Shown here: positions 1-11,900 of the stretch, piece by piece | Layout of the letters: every line of letters begins with the position of its first letter | Position numbering within the stretch: the first letter of the stretch is position 1 | Source: Aspidiotus rigidus | Lineage: Eukaryota > Arthropoda > Insecta > Hemiptera > Diaspididae | NCBI GenBank assembly: GCA_035079385.1 | Contig: JAVHKY010000004.1 | Coordinates: 11,997,001 to 12,061,000 of the forward strand | Reading direction: 5' to 3' | Length of the DNA stretch: 64,000 bases | Position numbers and translations under genes: made by a program | Notes under the pieces: model-generated | Database searches by the model: none | What the model was told of the DNA's origin: nothing | Seen by the model: the letters and a program-made list of their open reading frames with translations, nothing else

Positions 1-4
1 GGAA

Positions 5-385
5 GTTGATGACCTCACAAGCAGATTCAACGGATGATGATGACGTCACAAGAAGGTTTACACTTGTTGATGTCGTCACTGTGCCTTTATCTGCGATCAA
101 AAATAGGCAAATTTGGGCTAGGTTTGTTTTTATCGTAGGTAGTCATCTATTGGAAATCTGTAGGTTCAAGTCTGAGTTGATCTTCCCTCTCAAAAAATTT
201 GCGAGGAATCCTTGACTTGATGCAGAATATTTAGCTCACTATACCAGACCAAGAATGAGTCTCCGAAAGCTATAGTCGACTTAAAATATGTATACTAGAC
301 GGCACGGATATTGATGACGTCATACAAATAAGTTGAACTGGTTGATGTCTTCATTGTGCTTTTATCAACTATCGAAAATTATTTT
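5..385. repeat. Diverged direct repeat pair with TGACGTCA cores
   Basis: Positions about 30-110 and 310-385 are diverged copies of one sequence. Each has a GATGACGTCA core, then a TTGATGTCGTC or TTGATGTCTTC motif, then an ATTGTGCTTTTATC-like stretch. The surrounding 1-1000 bp has no recognisable gene; the short open frames there resemble nothing known. Confidence 0.5.
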
Positions 386-1009
386 GTCTTATAACTATTA
401 GGTGGATCGAGCAACTATCTCCGTCAGAACTTTGCTGAAAATGATAATGAACAAAAATGAATTGAAACAAATTTCTGTTTTGCTCATAGATAAGTATTGC
501 TGCCTGTCTTCTGCCTCCCCTTCTCGTGTTCTGCGAGCTCATTCTAATACTTGTTTCTTCTATAGTCTGTTCATTTTAAGAATACATTATATAGGAGTCG
601 CAGTCGGACAAATCCAACCCTAAGTCGGTAAATGACTTCGCAGTACGCGCAAAAAACAAAAAAAAAAAAGTTTTTTTCTTTATTAGTGATTCTACCAGCA
701 TTTTCAACGAACTTTCCAATAAGCTTACTCTCGAAATGCAAAAACTTCCCTACCGTCTCGAACGGACCTTCGAAAGTTGAATGTTGCACAGTGTGAGACT
801 GACTAATGCGTTTTCCACGAGCTGACTCAAATTTTGCAGAGGAGGATTGTGTTCATCTTCACATCGTTGTACATGAGCTAATCTTTGTCATAGAAAATTA
901 ATTTTGATTGTTCGATAGCTTTCGATCTCTCCTACAAATTTCGCTAAGAACCCCCAAAACATTTTTCCGACTTAAGGTTAGATTTGTCTGACTTCGCCTC
1001 TATATTGAA

Positions 1010-1151
<142 letters not shown>

Positions 1152-1228
1152 AGAACATTAATGTTGAAACTACGATTATACAACGCAGAGCCCTAACTTA
1201 ATATTCAGTCACTTCATATTTGTATTCT

Positions 1229-2230
1229 TGTTACAGGCAGATCGTAAAAATGAATCCTCTCATGAAACGCCTAGGCATTTCATGAAAAAACGAATGATTT
1301 TAGGCTGATCATTAAAAGTTCAATTTATTACACGAACTGTCTAGGCAGTTCGTGAAATGTCGTGGCATTTTATGAAATGGTTCTTGTTTTTTAGGCACAT
1401 CATTAATCATTAGGATCTAGCGAACGAATGGCTGGAAATGATAATAAAAAAAAGAAGTATGTATTAGAAGTTCGTGCTGAGCAGTCTTCTAGGTACCGGG
1501 TGGGGGTAACGTTGGGCTTACTTATTGCAACTTGAGGTGCTTCCGTGGCATTTGCTGTTGCACAAAACACCGTTCTTCCGACAGAGGCAAGGATTGCTGA
1601 CACACTTCTTCCTACAGTGGCATCTCACAAATCCTTGGCCATGGTTTTCTAGAGCCTCTGCCTGGTTTGTCGCGGCTGTGTGAAGGGCAGTTGTTGTATC
1701 GGGACGTCTTCCGAATAAGGGGTATAGCAATGTATATGACGGAGTATAAGACAAGGATGAGTCGGAGGGGAAGTGGTTGGAAGAGAAGAAGCCGAGAGGA
1801 TGCGTCACCCATCTGACTCAGCGCGGAGATTGGGTAAGTTGAAATAAGAGAAGGAAGGAAGCGAAGGAGCGTTTACCGTTGAATCAGCGCTAGCAGGAAC
1901 TGAGAAGGGGAGCTGTGGAGTGTCTAGGCTGGAATATGAGAAGGACAGAAGCGAAATAGCCGGAACTGAGAAGAAGGGAAGCTAGGGAGTGTCTCTCGTT
2001 GTTTCAGTCTGGAGATCGGAGTGATTCGCATACATTGTCGCCCAATTGTACTTGAATTTCCGATTCGCTATTCCAAAAAGAAAACCTAGTTTAGGATATA
2101 CGAGTACCGCCATTCATGAAATGTCGGCTACATGCCTCATCTAACCCGAAGATTTTCTTAATTTCATGAAATGACTGAAATTTAGCCGTCATTTCATGAA
2201 ATGATTCATTTTCACGATCTGCCCGTAACA
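1229..2230. mobile_element. Ginger-like DNA transposon, internally deleted
   Basis: The element is 1,002 bp and flanked by a perfect 4-bp direct repeat, TTCT, at 1225-1228 and 2231-2234. Its ends are inverted repeats of about 41 bp starting TGTTAC (left 1229-1269, right 2190-2230, about five mismatches). Sub-terminal regions carry many TTTCATGAAA palindromes in both orientations. The only coding remnant is a Cys-rich integrase tail on the minus strand (1518-1808). TGT...ACA termini, a 4-bp duplication and this type of Cys-rich tail fit Ginger elements, DNA transposons that carry a retroelement-like integrase. The family assignment is inferred; the element structure is seen directly. Autonomous function is clearly lost. 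Confidence 0.8.
1518..1808 (-). pseudogene. Cys-rich C-terminus of a Ginger/KRBA2-like integrase
   Basis: This is a 96-residue open frame inside the 1229-2230 element. The last 35 residues have the pattern C-x-C-x3-C-x4-C-x-C-x5-C-x3-CH-x6-C, including the strings CHCRKKC and CNSKCH. A CxC (tesmin/TSO1-like) tail of this kind is found after the integrase core in KRBA2-like and Ginger-type proteins of many invertebrates. No integrase DDE core is present, so only the C-terminal end survives. The N-terminal 60 residues are not recognisable and may not be original coding sequence. The methionine is arbitrary. Confidence 0.6.
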
Positions 2231-2234
2231 TTCT

Positions 2235-4279
2235 CACCGTGAACAGGGTGTAGAGAATCCTTCGAACAATGAACCTCATAGGCACATCATCTCAATATTC
2301 TATGGGTACTCCATTCTCTATACACATATGTAAGATGATTTTATCAAATATTTGCATGGTAAGATGTATGAATTTGAAGCAGGAAATTCAATCTTATGAT
2401 AACCCTTACACTGAGTTTCCACCATCCAAACAAAGATACATATCTTGTACTATAGTAATCAAGTTCAGGAATACTCAATTCGAAAATTTGGATGCACATA
2501 TCTGCAAACAGCGAAAGAGAGAGGCTCACCAATGCAATAACTTTTCTTCGCACTCTTCAAGAAATATTTCATTCTACAATCATACTCCCCTGGCGATAGA
2601 CTTTCCATACGCACCATATGGAAAGAAAATCGTACACGGTAATTATAAAGGCGATATGAATCTACTGTACGTGTATCTTATATACTACAGGTACACAATT
2701 CTAACGCGGGTGTATTCATTTACACTGAATATTACAATCGTACAAGGATTTTCTTGTAGGTACGTAGACGCGTAACACAATATCGCTATAATACAAAACT
2801 CGTCAATTAAACCTAAGACGAGTTACCTACACATAATTTTTCAAACATAAAAAGGATACAATAAGAACAGTTAAACAACGTTATACCTACCTGCTTACGT
2901 TGCGGCTGCGTCTGGTGTAGGTGCTAGAGAATGAAACCCTCTGGATCTCGATTAATTACTCACAATAGATTGTTAACAGTACGCGGAAAATTTGATTAGC
3001 CCTTACTGCTTCCGATACAAATGCTGCTTCTGAACGAGAAGATTAATGATGGTTATCACGGTTCGATAGCACATCGGTTGGTCGGTGTGAACATTCTTGT
3101 ACGCGTCAGGACATCATGTAGAGGTGATGAAGTGTAGACAAGGTACAACACATATTTATCAAATTAGAAACTCTTTTATGAACACGATGGTATGTAAATT
3201 GACTCGGATGAGAGCGTGACACTTCGCCACAATTACAACGCAAGAGGAAGAAGACATCAGCGGAACAGAACGACTCCGATGAGGGTCCATCCTTTCGAAT
3301 CAAATGAAATCAGATGCGCGCGTTCGCGTCCCATTCATATAATATGGAATGTGATCCACACTCTAATTTAGTGTGGCACAGATGTATACGAATGGGCCTT
3401 ATTACGATACCTCCTACTGTAAAGGACCTACATAAAATACGCACAATGCTATCATTATATAGGTGGAAAATAATGCGTATTACGTAATCTCGCATCTTGA
3501 TCTCAAATGCGTCCTGTCACCTTTGTCGAATAGTGATTTCACGCGTATGTAAGGTACGTAATCGCACAGCATATTCAATGGCGATACTATGCGTGTGTCT
3601 GTCTGAAAGCAATTTTAATATATTGCCATTTTAATTACCGTCAACCGTCGATAGCGGACCGTGAGGCCGGAGGCCGTACCGTATCACACAGTGGCCACAA
3701 ACCGAACGCATGCACGATGGTCGATGGTTTGTTGCACGACATTCCCGAACAAACGTTTTTTGTTCGAACGTTTCATAACTGGTTTAAAAATCTATTAAAC
3801 TATCTCCATTGTGCGTGTTAGTTTAGGTGGTCAGAAGAAAAGGAAAAATATAAAAACGTCTACACGCTACAAACTACGCTTTTCATGTTCGATTTCACGC
3901 TATAACGAACGAAGTATATACGGACATGAAAATATAGTCTCTTCTGGGCTGCCTGGAAAAACTCGATCGCGATAAACAATTATGATAAAAACCTGGCACG
4001 GTATGGCATAATAACGCTAGCATGGTCCACAGCATGACGGACATATTTGTACTTATTTATAGCGAGTGTCCGCGTAGACTTGTAATACGACAGTAGACCA
4101 TTTTGTACGACATAAAAAAATTCAACTTGGAGGTTGTAAAACGTCAGACGAATCCATTCGAAAGGCCTACTCGCGCCTGTGGTTAGAACCTATTAATCGA
4201 TTATGATAATATGTAGCGTATAGACAAAAGAGGGCGGGTAAAAGAGGTTCTGTCCAGTAAGCACGAAGTATACGTATAT
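2235..4279. other. Non-coding, no recognisable feature
   Basis: No repeat family, domain or RNA gene was recognised. The open frame at 2269-2775 (168 codons) has low-complexity, non-domain composition and no homologue I recognise, so it is not called. Stretches such as 3540-4140 keep many CpG and TACG words, unlike the nearby transposon remnants, and look single-copy. Confidence 0.5.
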
Positions 4280-4281
4280 GA

Positions 4282-5082
4282 ATGGAAGATGCTGAGGAAA
4301 GTGAGCAGCTCCAAAGAGACATAAATTCGCTAGAAATGTGGAGTAAAAGAACTTATTTTCCCTTTATTATAGAAAAGTCTGAAAAAATAACATACACAAG
4401 AAAAACGACTGCAGTGTTCAACTACACCTACAAAATTGGCGGGGTAGCACTCAGAGAGGCTGAATATGTTTGGGATCTGGGAGAGTTAATGGACAGGCGA
4501 ATGGACTACAGGACGCGCATTAAGCACACTGCACTGTTGCTAGAGCAAAGCGGGCAGTTGGGTTTATAATTAGGAACGCAAGTTTATTTAAGAATATGCA
4601 AATTCTAAAAACACTCTATTTTGCTCTCGTAAGATCGAATCTAGAATACGGTGCATTGGTTTGGAATCCTCACTCCGGTAATCATATAGACAATACAGAA
4701 AAGATTCCAGAAATACCACTATAAGACTTTTGAATACTACCCGACTGACACAGGATACAATGAACTACTGAAAGGATTTCAGTTGATTTCTTTAGATGAT
4801 AGAAGGATGATAGGCTCGATTGTATTTCTCCATGATATTCTTCATGGTAGGATACACGAGCTGTATCTCCTGGAAAAAATATCCTTGAACGTACCGAGAG
4901 CTAATAGTCGCTCGCGACTCGTCTTTTATCCGATGAATGTGCGAACGAATGCTCTGGAATACAGTGTGCTTAACAGAGCAATAAGTGTTTGGAACTCTCT
5001 GAGTGATAAGTACCTCAACCTAGACATTTTTCATTTGGGACGGGAGGAACTGAAGAGAGGGCTTCAGAGTATGCTAGGGTAG
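4282..5082 (+). pseudogene. Jockey-type LINE reverse transcriptase, 3' part, frameshifted
   Basis: This is the C-terminal half of a non-LTR retrotransposon reverse transcriptase in three frame segments: 4282-4569, about 4568-4694 and about 4690-5082. Segment 1 starts LQRDINSLEMWSK, the helix after the catalytic YADD region, and includes the DLGELMD-like strand. Segment 2 has LKTLYFALVRSNLEYG and VWNPHSG, a hallmark of jockey/CR1-type elements. Segment 3 has the closing SRSRLVFYP ... NRAISVWNSL region that ends the protein. The catalytic palm and all upstream domains are missing, so the copy is 5' truncated. At least two frameshifts (near 4568 and 4694) make it a dead copy. Clade placement within the jockey/CR1 group is uncertain. 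Confidence 0.85.
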
Positions 5083-5120
5083 GGCTTGGGTGGTAGTGGC
5101 GGTAGCGGCACCTTTTTTTT

Positions 5121-5620
5121 AGCGGGTAACCCGCTATCTCTTTTGTTGGGGGTACTTCCAGGAACTTTTCGTCCGCGAGCGCGAGCGAGGTTGATGACGT
5201 CACGGGCAGGGGAGGAGAAAAATTCCTACCTCCGAGATGTATATGATAGGAGGGGGACTTCGAAAAATTCCCACCTCGCGCTCGCGAGGTTCATGACGTC
5301 ACGCGGTTGATGACGTCACGGAGAGGGGAGGGGAGGGGGCTTGGAAAAATTTTGATCCTCTGGCCATATATGATAGAAAGGGGACTTGAAAAAATTCCTA
5401 CCTCTCAGCTATTTTTTATAGGAGGGGGACTTGGAAAAATTTCGACCCTCTAGCCATATATGATAGGAAATGGACTTAGAAAAATTCCGACCTGCGAGCT
5501 ATATATGATACGAGGGGGACTTGGAAAGATGACGGCTTTCAAGTTGTCATGTCATGATTTTCAGGACTTGGAAAAACTTCAGGCTCTAGGGGACTCGGGA
5601 CAGACTGCAATGGCATCTAA
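5121..5620. repeat. Dispersed minisatellite element, copy 1
   Basis: It begins with the palindrome AGCGGG-TAA-CCCGCT (5121-5135), followed by TTTTGTTGGGGGTACTTCC and a stretch rich in CGCGAGCG and GTTGATGACGTCAC. Next come about six diverged units of a 43-45-bp repeat containing the words AGGAGGGGGACTT, GAAAAATT and GAGCTATATATGATA. It closes with a unique tail (TTTTCAGGACTTGGAAAAAC ... GGGACTCGGGACAGACTGCAATGG) shared with copy 2 at 18203-18530. It directly follows the LINE stop codon, so it may have been carried as that LINE's 3'UTR or have inserted there. Confidence 0.75.
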
Positions 5621-5639
5621 TTTTTTTTCCCCTCTTTTT

Positions 5640-5755
5640 TTTGAGCATTTGTTCTTAGATTTATTGACTTTTTTTTCGAGCATTTGTTCTTAGATTGATT
5701 GTCATTTTTTTCCTGAACATTTTGTTCTTAGATTTATTATCATTTTTTTTCTGTC
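5640..5755. repeat. Three tandem copies of a 35-bp T-rich unit
   Basis: The phrase GAGCATTTGTTCTTAGATT, followed by a TTATTGACTTTTTTTT-type run, recurs three times at about 35-bp spacing (around 5642, 5679 and 5715). No coding meaning. Confidence 0.8.
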
Positions 5756-5803
5756 TTTTGTTCATCATTATTGTTTTAATGGTTTTTTTTTCTCCTTCCA
5801 ATA

Positions 5804-5878
5804 GGGTGCCGTGAGTAATTGGACAACACGTCTGTTTGCGGCACCCTCCCAAATAAGCAAATAAATAAATAAATAAAA
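5804..5878 (+). other. Putative LINE 3' end: hairpin plus AATA tail
   Basis: GGGTGCCG (5804-5811) can pair with CGGCACCC (5839-5846), giving an 8-bp stem with a 27-nt loop. Four bases later comes an (AATA)n-type microsatellite (5851-5878). A 3'-terminal stem-loop followed by a short tandem repeat is typical of LINE 3' ends. It could belong to the LINE at 4282-5082, which would make that element's 3'UTR about 800 bp. The link is inferred. Confidence 0.45.
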
Positions 5879-5931
5879 TCTGTCGATCGAAAAAATGTCT
5901 TCCCTTCTCTCTCAAATGATCTAGATAACCG

Positions 5932-6576
5932 CAGGGCCATATCTAGGGGGGCCGAGGTCCGCTGCGTCCTTAGCTCGATCTGGACCGCTCGATCGCAACA
6001 TTGCACTGAAAAATGTCAGATTATGACTACTTAAAAAAACTTGGAATTGATGTACCCTCAGTAGAAGAAATGATTGTGGCCAGAGAAAGGTTTGAGACAA
6101 AACGTCAGATACAACCAGATATTCAACCATCAGTATATTTTTATGATTTCAAAGGAGCCTTCCCAAACGTACACAATTTACTGGCGACTACAGCAGTGTT
6201 TCCCTGCAGCAAAGCATTGTGCGAAGTATCTTTTTCGGCATTATCGTAAATCGATATAGATAAGCGCAAGTGCTCGTCTTTTACATTAGGCTCTATTGGT
6301 GGTGGAAAAAACGATCACAGAAATAATTAATAAATCATTATTACTAAGAAAATTCCATGAACTGAAGAATCGTCGACTTCAATTATTAATTTAGAATTTA
6401 TTCAAATAATTTACTCGATTTTGTTCTTCAAATTTCACGAGCTAAAAAACCATCGACTTCCATTCTTTCAAAATATTTTTATATTTCTGTGTTTTTCATT
6501 TTTTAGTTAGCATTATGTCATTTTTCTAAAATTTGAGGAAGCCCCCCTGAAATGTTGCCAGCCAGATACGGCCCTG
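5932..6576 (+). mobile_element. hAT transposon remnant
   Basis: The 645-bp element starts CAGGGCCATATCT and ends with the inverse, AGATACGGCCCTG. The flanking 8-mers are GATAACCG (5924-5931) and GATATTCG (6577-6584), matching at six of eight positions, as expected for an aged hAT 8-bp target duplication. It contains the C-terminal end of a hAT transposase at 6013-6249. Most of the transposase is deleted. Confidence 0.8.
6013..6249 (+). pseudogene. hAT transposase C-terminal (dimerisation) fragment
   Basis: This 78-codon frame ends FPNVHNLLATTAVFPCSKALCEVSFSALS. It matches the hAT C-terminal dimerisation block, normally a FPxLxxLAxxxLxxPxSSAxxERSFSAL pattern. The canonical ER of ERSFSAL is changed (EVSFSAL), and a stop follows immediately where the family normally continues for 20-60 residues. 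The RNase H-like catalytic core is absent. The fragment lies within the hAT termini at 5932 and 6576, supporting the call. It is non-functional; the start codon is incidental. Confidence 0.8.
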
Positions 6577-7024
6577 GATATTCGGATCTACAGAAAAAAT
6601 GCCTATAGGAAAACTCGCCAATCGTGATTCACAAGAGTCAGTTTCGAAAGACGTGGAAAGAACCTCGTGTGGAGTTTTGAAAGCAAAGTGGTTGACATGA
6701 TATCTAGCGGAATATTCCTGTAACTTCATCATCGTGAAATACAGAAAAATATTCCACGAAGTTACGTAGAACCTGCAATTCTTGTGATAAATTTGATTAT
6801 AGGTCTGGTGAGAGGGTGGCGGGAATAGGCCCTGGCAGTCTAGAAAAAATCAAGAAAATATTATACAAAAAGTCTTCTGGCGCAGCCAAATAAATGAAAA
6901 TCATTCTTAACGTCTCCTGATTTCAGTACTTTTTCGTTCAACTATGGTAAAGAACCTGTGAGGTTTTTTGGAATAAATACAAAGTAAAATTCTCAAACTT
7001 CGGCTCCAAAATTGGCAAGATATA
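6577..7024. other. Non-coding, nothing recognised
   Basis: About 450 bp between the hAT remnant and a LINE fragment. No motif is recognised. It may include decayed upstream sequence of the LINE whose RNase H tail follows. Confidence 0.4.
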
Positions 7025-7264
7025 GGCAACAACAAATTACGTAAAATCAAAAAAGGTCCGACTCCCTGGTCCTCATCTCACAGAGAATCTAGACGGGAAG
7101 AAGTAATCCTCTCTCACCTGAGGATAGGACATACCCGTCTCACTCACTCTAACCTCTTATTAAACCTTGCTCCCCCTTCCTGTCCACAGTGTCGAGAAGA
7201 TAATCTTTCAGTAGAACATTTTTTCACTTGTCCCGCACTAAAAACGATCAGGTTTGTCTTCTAA
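7025..7264 (+). pseudogene. LINE RNase H C-terminal zinc-binding region
   Basis: One frame reads NNKLRKIKKGPTPW, then EEVILSHLRIGHTRLTHSNLL, then PSCPQCREDNLSVEHFFTCP. The LRxGHTRLTH block plus a C-x2-C ... H-x4-C knuckle is the conserved ending of ORF2 in I/jockey-type LINEs that carry an RNase H domain. A stop follows at about 7262, earlier than usual, and the frame seems to resume in another register. Relatives are the fragments at 43975-44275 and 63250-63447. The catalytic RNase H residues are not included. Confidence 0.75.
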
Positions 7265-7528
7265 ATTCTTGCAACCATCGATTCGGGACTAAGAAACTCC
7301 AATAATATTACAGCTACTCTACTCTTTCTTACTTACACGATCGACACAAATCTACAAACACATATAACCATAACTCACTTAACTTACGATCATTACGATA
7401 TTTAACACATTTTTGTTTGTAAAACAGTTATCGTATTATATATGTATAAGCATGTGAAATAATTATTTGTTGAGCTCATGACTCGTTTGTGCTGTCGTAT
7501 AGCTCGTTAAACAAAAATATAAAAAAAA
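7025..7528 (+). mobile_element. LINE 3' fragment: RNase H tail, 3'UTR and A-rich tail
   Basis: About 240 bp of coding remnant (7025-7264), then a 260-bp AT-rich 3'UTR ending in CGTTAAACAAAAATATAAAAAAAA (7505-7528), a typical LINE tail. No target duplication was identified. The element is strongly 5' truncated. Confidence 0.65.
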
Positions 7529-8934
7529 TTATATCAATGTATCAATTTCCGTTGTATCGGTACAGCACTCGATACTATCGATATATCAATCTTAATTGTA
7601 TCGACATATCGATATGCTAAGGCATACAGGCCTAGTTTAAAGCTAGTAAAATCCATTCAAGGCTAGTTTAAGCCTAGTCTAGGCCCTAGTTTGCAGCTAT
7701 TCGTAGTATAGCTGAATAAACTGTATGCTAAGACTAACAAACTCGAATTCGGCCTCGCAGATTTCTGGTTCGGATCGAGGATTCGAGAGAAGGGGGTTGA
7801 GTCTCGCGGATTTCCATTAGTGTGATGGGACGGGGTGGGGTGTCGGTAAAGACATAAAAAATGTCGAAAAAGTAATAGAGGTTCTCAATACACGCACGCA
7901 GATATCCTATCTGTTTTGCGTGGATCAAACAGTCATTTCCTGTTCCAATATGATTTTCTGAACTGGGAATAATATCATAGCTAGTATAGAAAAGAACGAG
8001 ACCAAAAGACCATGCCCTAGAGTCCTCAAGGTTATTTCTTCGAAAGACCCCGAAGAAATCCAGCCCTGAAAATGACCTCTTCTTTAGGTATATATTTTAC
8101 AATGATAAGCTAATAAAATGCAAATCTTTAAACGTTGATCTTCCCGATAAATCTTCACACCAAAAAATAATGATTAATATCTTGTTTGTATTCAAGTGGG
8201 TCTCGTTGGTATATATGAAGATATCGCGCGCATTTCATCCAACTCATGAATCCATCAAAATACATCCCTTCTAATTACTACAATAACGACTCCGTGAGTA
8301 CAAGAGATTTACAACAATGATTTTTAAAATAGTATATCTAGAGTACTACAGTATACGTTGATGGGTTCCTGACACTTTATTTGAAGTATGTAGTACCATT
8401 TACGTTTGATAGAAAACTTATATGTTGTACAAGACAAGGCGTCATGTCATCGTCTTTTTTCTGAAAATCATTGTCCATCATTTTGCACGGTCATCTTCTC
8501 CCTTAGAAGTATTCTACAACTTATAAATTAGTATTCTTGGCACATTCAACTAGTAGAAGGGGAAATATACGTCCTTCTGTATAGTCTCTTCTGGCTTGAG
8601 TCTGTGAAATCGCCAATTCCTCACGAAGAAATGAAGAATAGCCTACGGTAAAGATATATTTATTCGTATTCGAAATCGTTGAAACCGCATTCAAGTAGAT
8701 AAGTGCTAAACTAGTCCAGTTAAATACCTAAAAAAAAAACGTGCCCCGCACAAATTTACGGCAAAATTTTTCCGCGCAAATTTATCTAAAATTGTATGCT
8801 TAAGAATTCCCGAGAATTTCCCACCTGTAAGTGGGGAGCTTCCTCCCTCAGGAGGATGAAAATACCTCGGTACAAAAAAACGATCTGACCAAATTCACAT
8901 TAAAAAAGCATTCTTATTATTTTTCGATGAAAAA
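7529..8934. other. Non-coding, low-complexity stretches
   Basis: 7535-7620 is rich in ATCGATAT-type words, and 7615-7700 repeats TAGTTTAAAGCTAGT and AAGGCTAGTTTAAGCCTAG. No gene or element was recognised in the rest. Confidence 0.45.
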
Positions 8935-11900
8935 GGCTCTAGTTTGGTGAGGGGGGGGGGTGGCCTTGGTCGAAAAATGTTTCACATACCCGTCAAAATG
9001 TTGTCGCTTATAAGAAAACTTGAAACCCAGAAAGGGCTCACCCACATGGGCTGCAGAGTCATTTTTAGGCCTAAAATCCAAATGACTGTATCGCAGGTAA
9101 TAATGATCGCACATCAATATAACTTGGGAACTTTTTAGTATATGTGAACGTTCATCCATGGTATTTCTTTCAAAAAAAAATCATTCATATTTTCCCTAGT
9201 TTCTAGCAATAACAAAACTTCAAACTTGAATATTAAAAAAAATCGGGGGGAGGTACCTGGGGAAAATCATCAATTTGGAGCGCCTTACCCTCTACAACAA
9301 TATAGTCCTCAGTGAGGTGGAACATTCCCAAAAGAATCAATAAATAATGAATTTCTGTGATTTTTCCTTCAATAGCGCGGTAAGCTACAACTGCTATCGC
9401 AACAGACCGCGTGGAATCAATAATCAATGTTCGTGCTGAAAAATACGCACTCCTCCGTGGGATGAAATGGGAAAATACAAATAGATAGACCAGAAAATAT
9501 ATTTTCAGTATTTCGTTTATCGATTTGGTCAATTCTTATGTAAACACATTCACGGATTAGGTGGAGTGCATTAGATTGAGAAAAATAGTTGAAAAATTCT
9601 CCAGTCGCTGGAACAGTCTATAAAAATAAACGTTAAAATTTTTTCGTGCAGAGAAAATGATAATTCAGCAAATTAATGAGGCTCTGCTCGCACAATAAAG
9701 AAACGAAAACTCGAGATGAGTAAATATCTCCGTAATATTCTGAAGAAGACGCCGTAGTTTGCGTCGAAAGGTAAATATATTTACTCATCTCGAGTTGCGA
9801 GCAGATCCTCAATTATTTGCTGAAGTCTAAAAATGCTAAAGAAGTAGAAAAATCCACTTTTTCACCCTGAAGGACGGTGAATTTTAGTATTTCACTCATC
9901 ATTTAGGTCGATTACAATGTAAATACGTCCACAGAGTTCGAAAAAAATAGTCCAAAAATTCTCCTGGAAATGACGAATAATCGAGAAAATCAACTTTTTC
10001 ACCCTGGAGGACCGCGAGTTTTGGTATTTCGTTCATCAATTTTATAATGTTAACACGTCCACCGAGTTTGAAAACAAATGGTAAAAATATTCTCCAGTAG
10101 CTGGAACGTTCTGGAACTGACAAATAATTGAGAAAAACAACTTTTTCACCCAGGAGGACCGTGAGTTTTGGTATTTCGTTCATCAATTTTATAATATTAA
10201 TACGTCCAACGAGTTTGAAATGAATAGTAAAAAAATTCTCCAGTAGCTGGAATGTTCTGGAAATGAAAAATAATTGAGAAAATCAACTTTTTCACCCTGG
10301 AGGATCGTGAGTTTTTGTATTTCGTTCATCAATTTTAAAATGTCAATACGTCCACCGAGTTTGAAAAAAAATAGTAAAAATATTCTCCAGTCGCTGGAAC
10401 GTTCCGGAAATGACAAATAATTGAGAAAATCAAATTTTTCACCCTGGAGGACCGTGAGTTTTGGTATTTCGTTCACCAATTTTAAACTGTTAACACGTGC
10501 ACCGAATTTGAAAACAATAGTCAAAAAATTCTCCAGTCGCTGGAACGTTCTGGAAATGACAAATAATTGACAAAATCAAATTTTTCACCCTGGAGGACCG
10601 TGAGTTTTGGTATTTCGTTCATCAATTTTAAACTGTTAACACGTGCACCGAATTTGAAAACAATAGTAAAAAAATTCTCCAGTCGCTGGAACGTTCTGGA
10701 AATGACAAATAATTGACAAAATCAAATTTTTCACCCTGGAGGACCGTGAGTTTTGGTATTTCGTTCATCAATTTTATAATATTAATACGTTCAACGAGTT
10801 TGAAATAAATAGTAAAAAAATTCTCCAGTAGCTGGAATGTTCTGGAAATGACAAATAATTGAGGAAATCAATTTTTTCACCCTGGAGGACCGTGAGTTTT
10901 GGTATTTCGTCCATCAATTTTATAATGTTAATACGTCCACCGAGTTTGAAATAAATAGTAAAAAAATTCTCCAGTCGCTGGAACATTCTGGAAATGACAA
11001 TCGAGAAAATCAACTTTTTCACCCTGAAGGACCGTCAAATAAGAATTTGGTATTTACTATTTCGTTCATCAATTAGGTCAATTATAATGTAAACATGTTC
11101 GTCGAGTTTGAAAAAGTGGTCAAAAAATTCTCCAGCCGCTGGAACGTTCTGGAAATGACAAATAATTGAGAAAATCGACTTTCTCACCCTAGAGGACCGT
11201 GAGTTTTTGTATTTCGTTCATCAATTTTAAAATGTCAACACGTGCACCGAGTTTGAAAAAAATAGTAAAAAAATTCTCCAGTCACTGGAACGTTCTGGAA
11301 ATGACAAATAATTGAAAAAATCAACTTTTCAGCCTGGAGGACCGTGAGTTTTGGTATTTCGTTCATCAATCTTATAATCTTGACACGTCCACCGAGTTTG
11401 AGAAAAATTGTAAAAAAATTCTCCAGTTGCTGGAACGTTCTGGAAATGACAATCGAGAAAATCAACTTTTTCACCCTGAAGGACCGTCAAATAAGAATTT
11501 GGTATTTACTATTTCGTTCATCAATTAGGTCAATTGTAATGTAAACATGTCCGTCGAGTTTGAAAAAATGGTCAAAAAATTCTCCAGTCGTTGGAACAAT
11601 CTGGAAATAGTAGAAAATCGAGGAAGTTCACTTTTTCAACATGGAGAGCTGTGATTTTTCGTATTTTGTTTATCAATTACGTCAAATCTTATGTAGATAC
11701 GTCTGCCGAGTTGAAAAAAAATAATCAACAAATTCTCCAGTCTCTGGGATGTCCTGGAAATAGTAAAAACTCCAGGTAATCCACTTTTCCAACATGGGAA
11801 ACCATGATTCTTCATATTCTGTGTATCAATAAGGTCAGATCTTACGTAAATACGTCCACCAAGTTGGAAAAAAATGGTAAAAAAATTCTCCAATTGCTGG

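Noticed and set aside
2269..2775. 168-codon open frame
   Set aside because: No domain, odd composition, no splice or start support; length is plausible by chance in this region.
9899..11474. Several 80-110-codon minus-strand frames repeating MNEIPKLTVLQGEK
   Set aside because: They are the 147-bp tandem repeat read in frame; no family match and no start or stop consistency.
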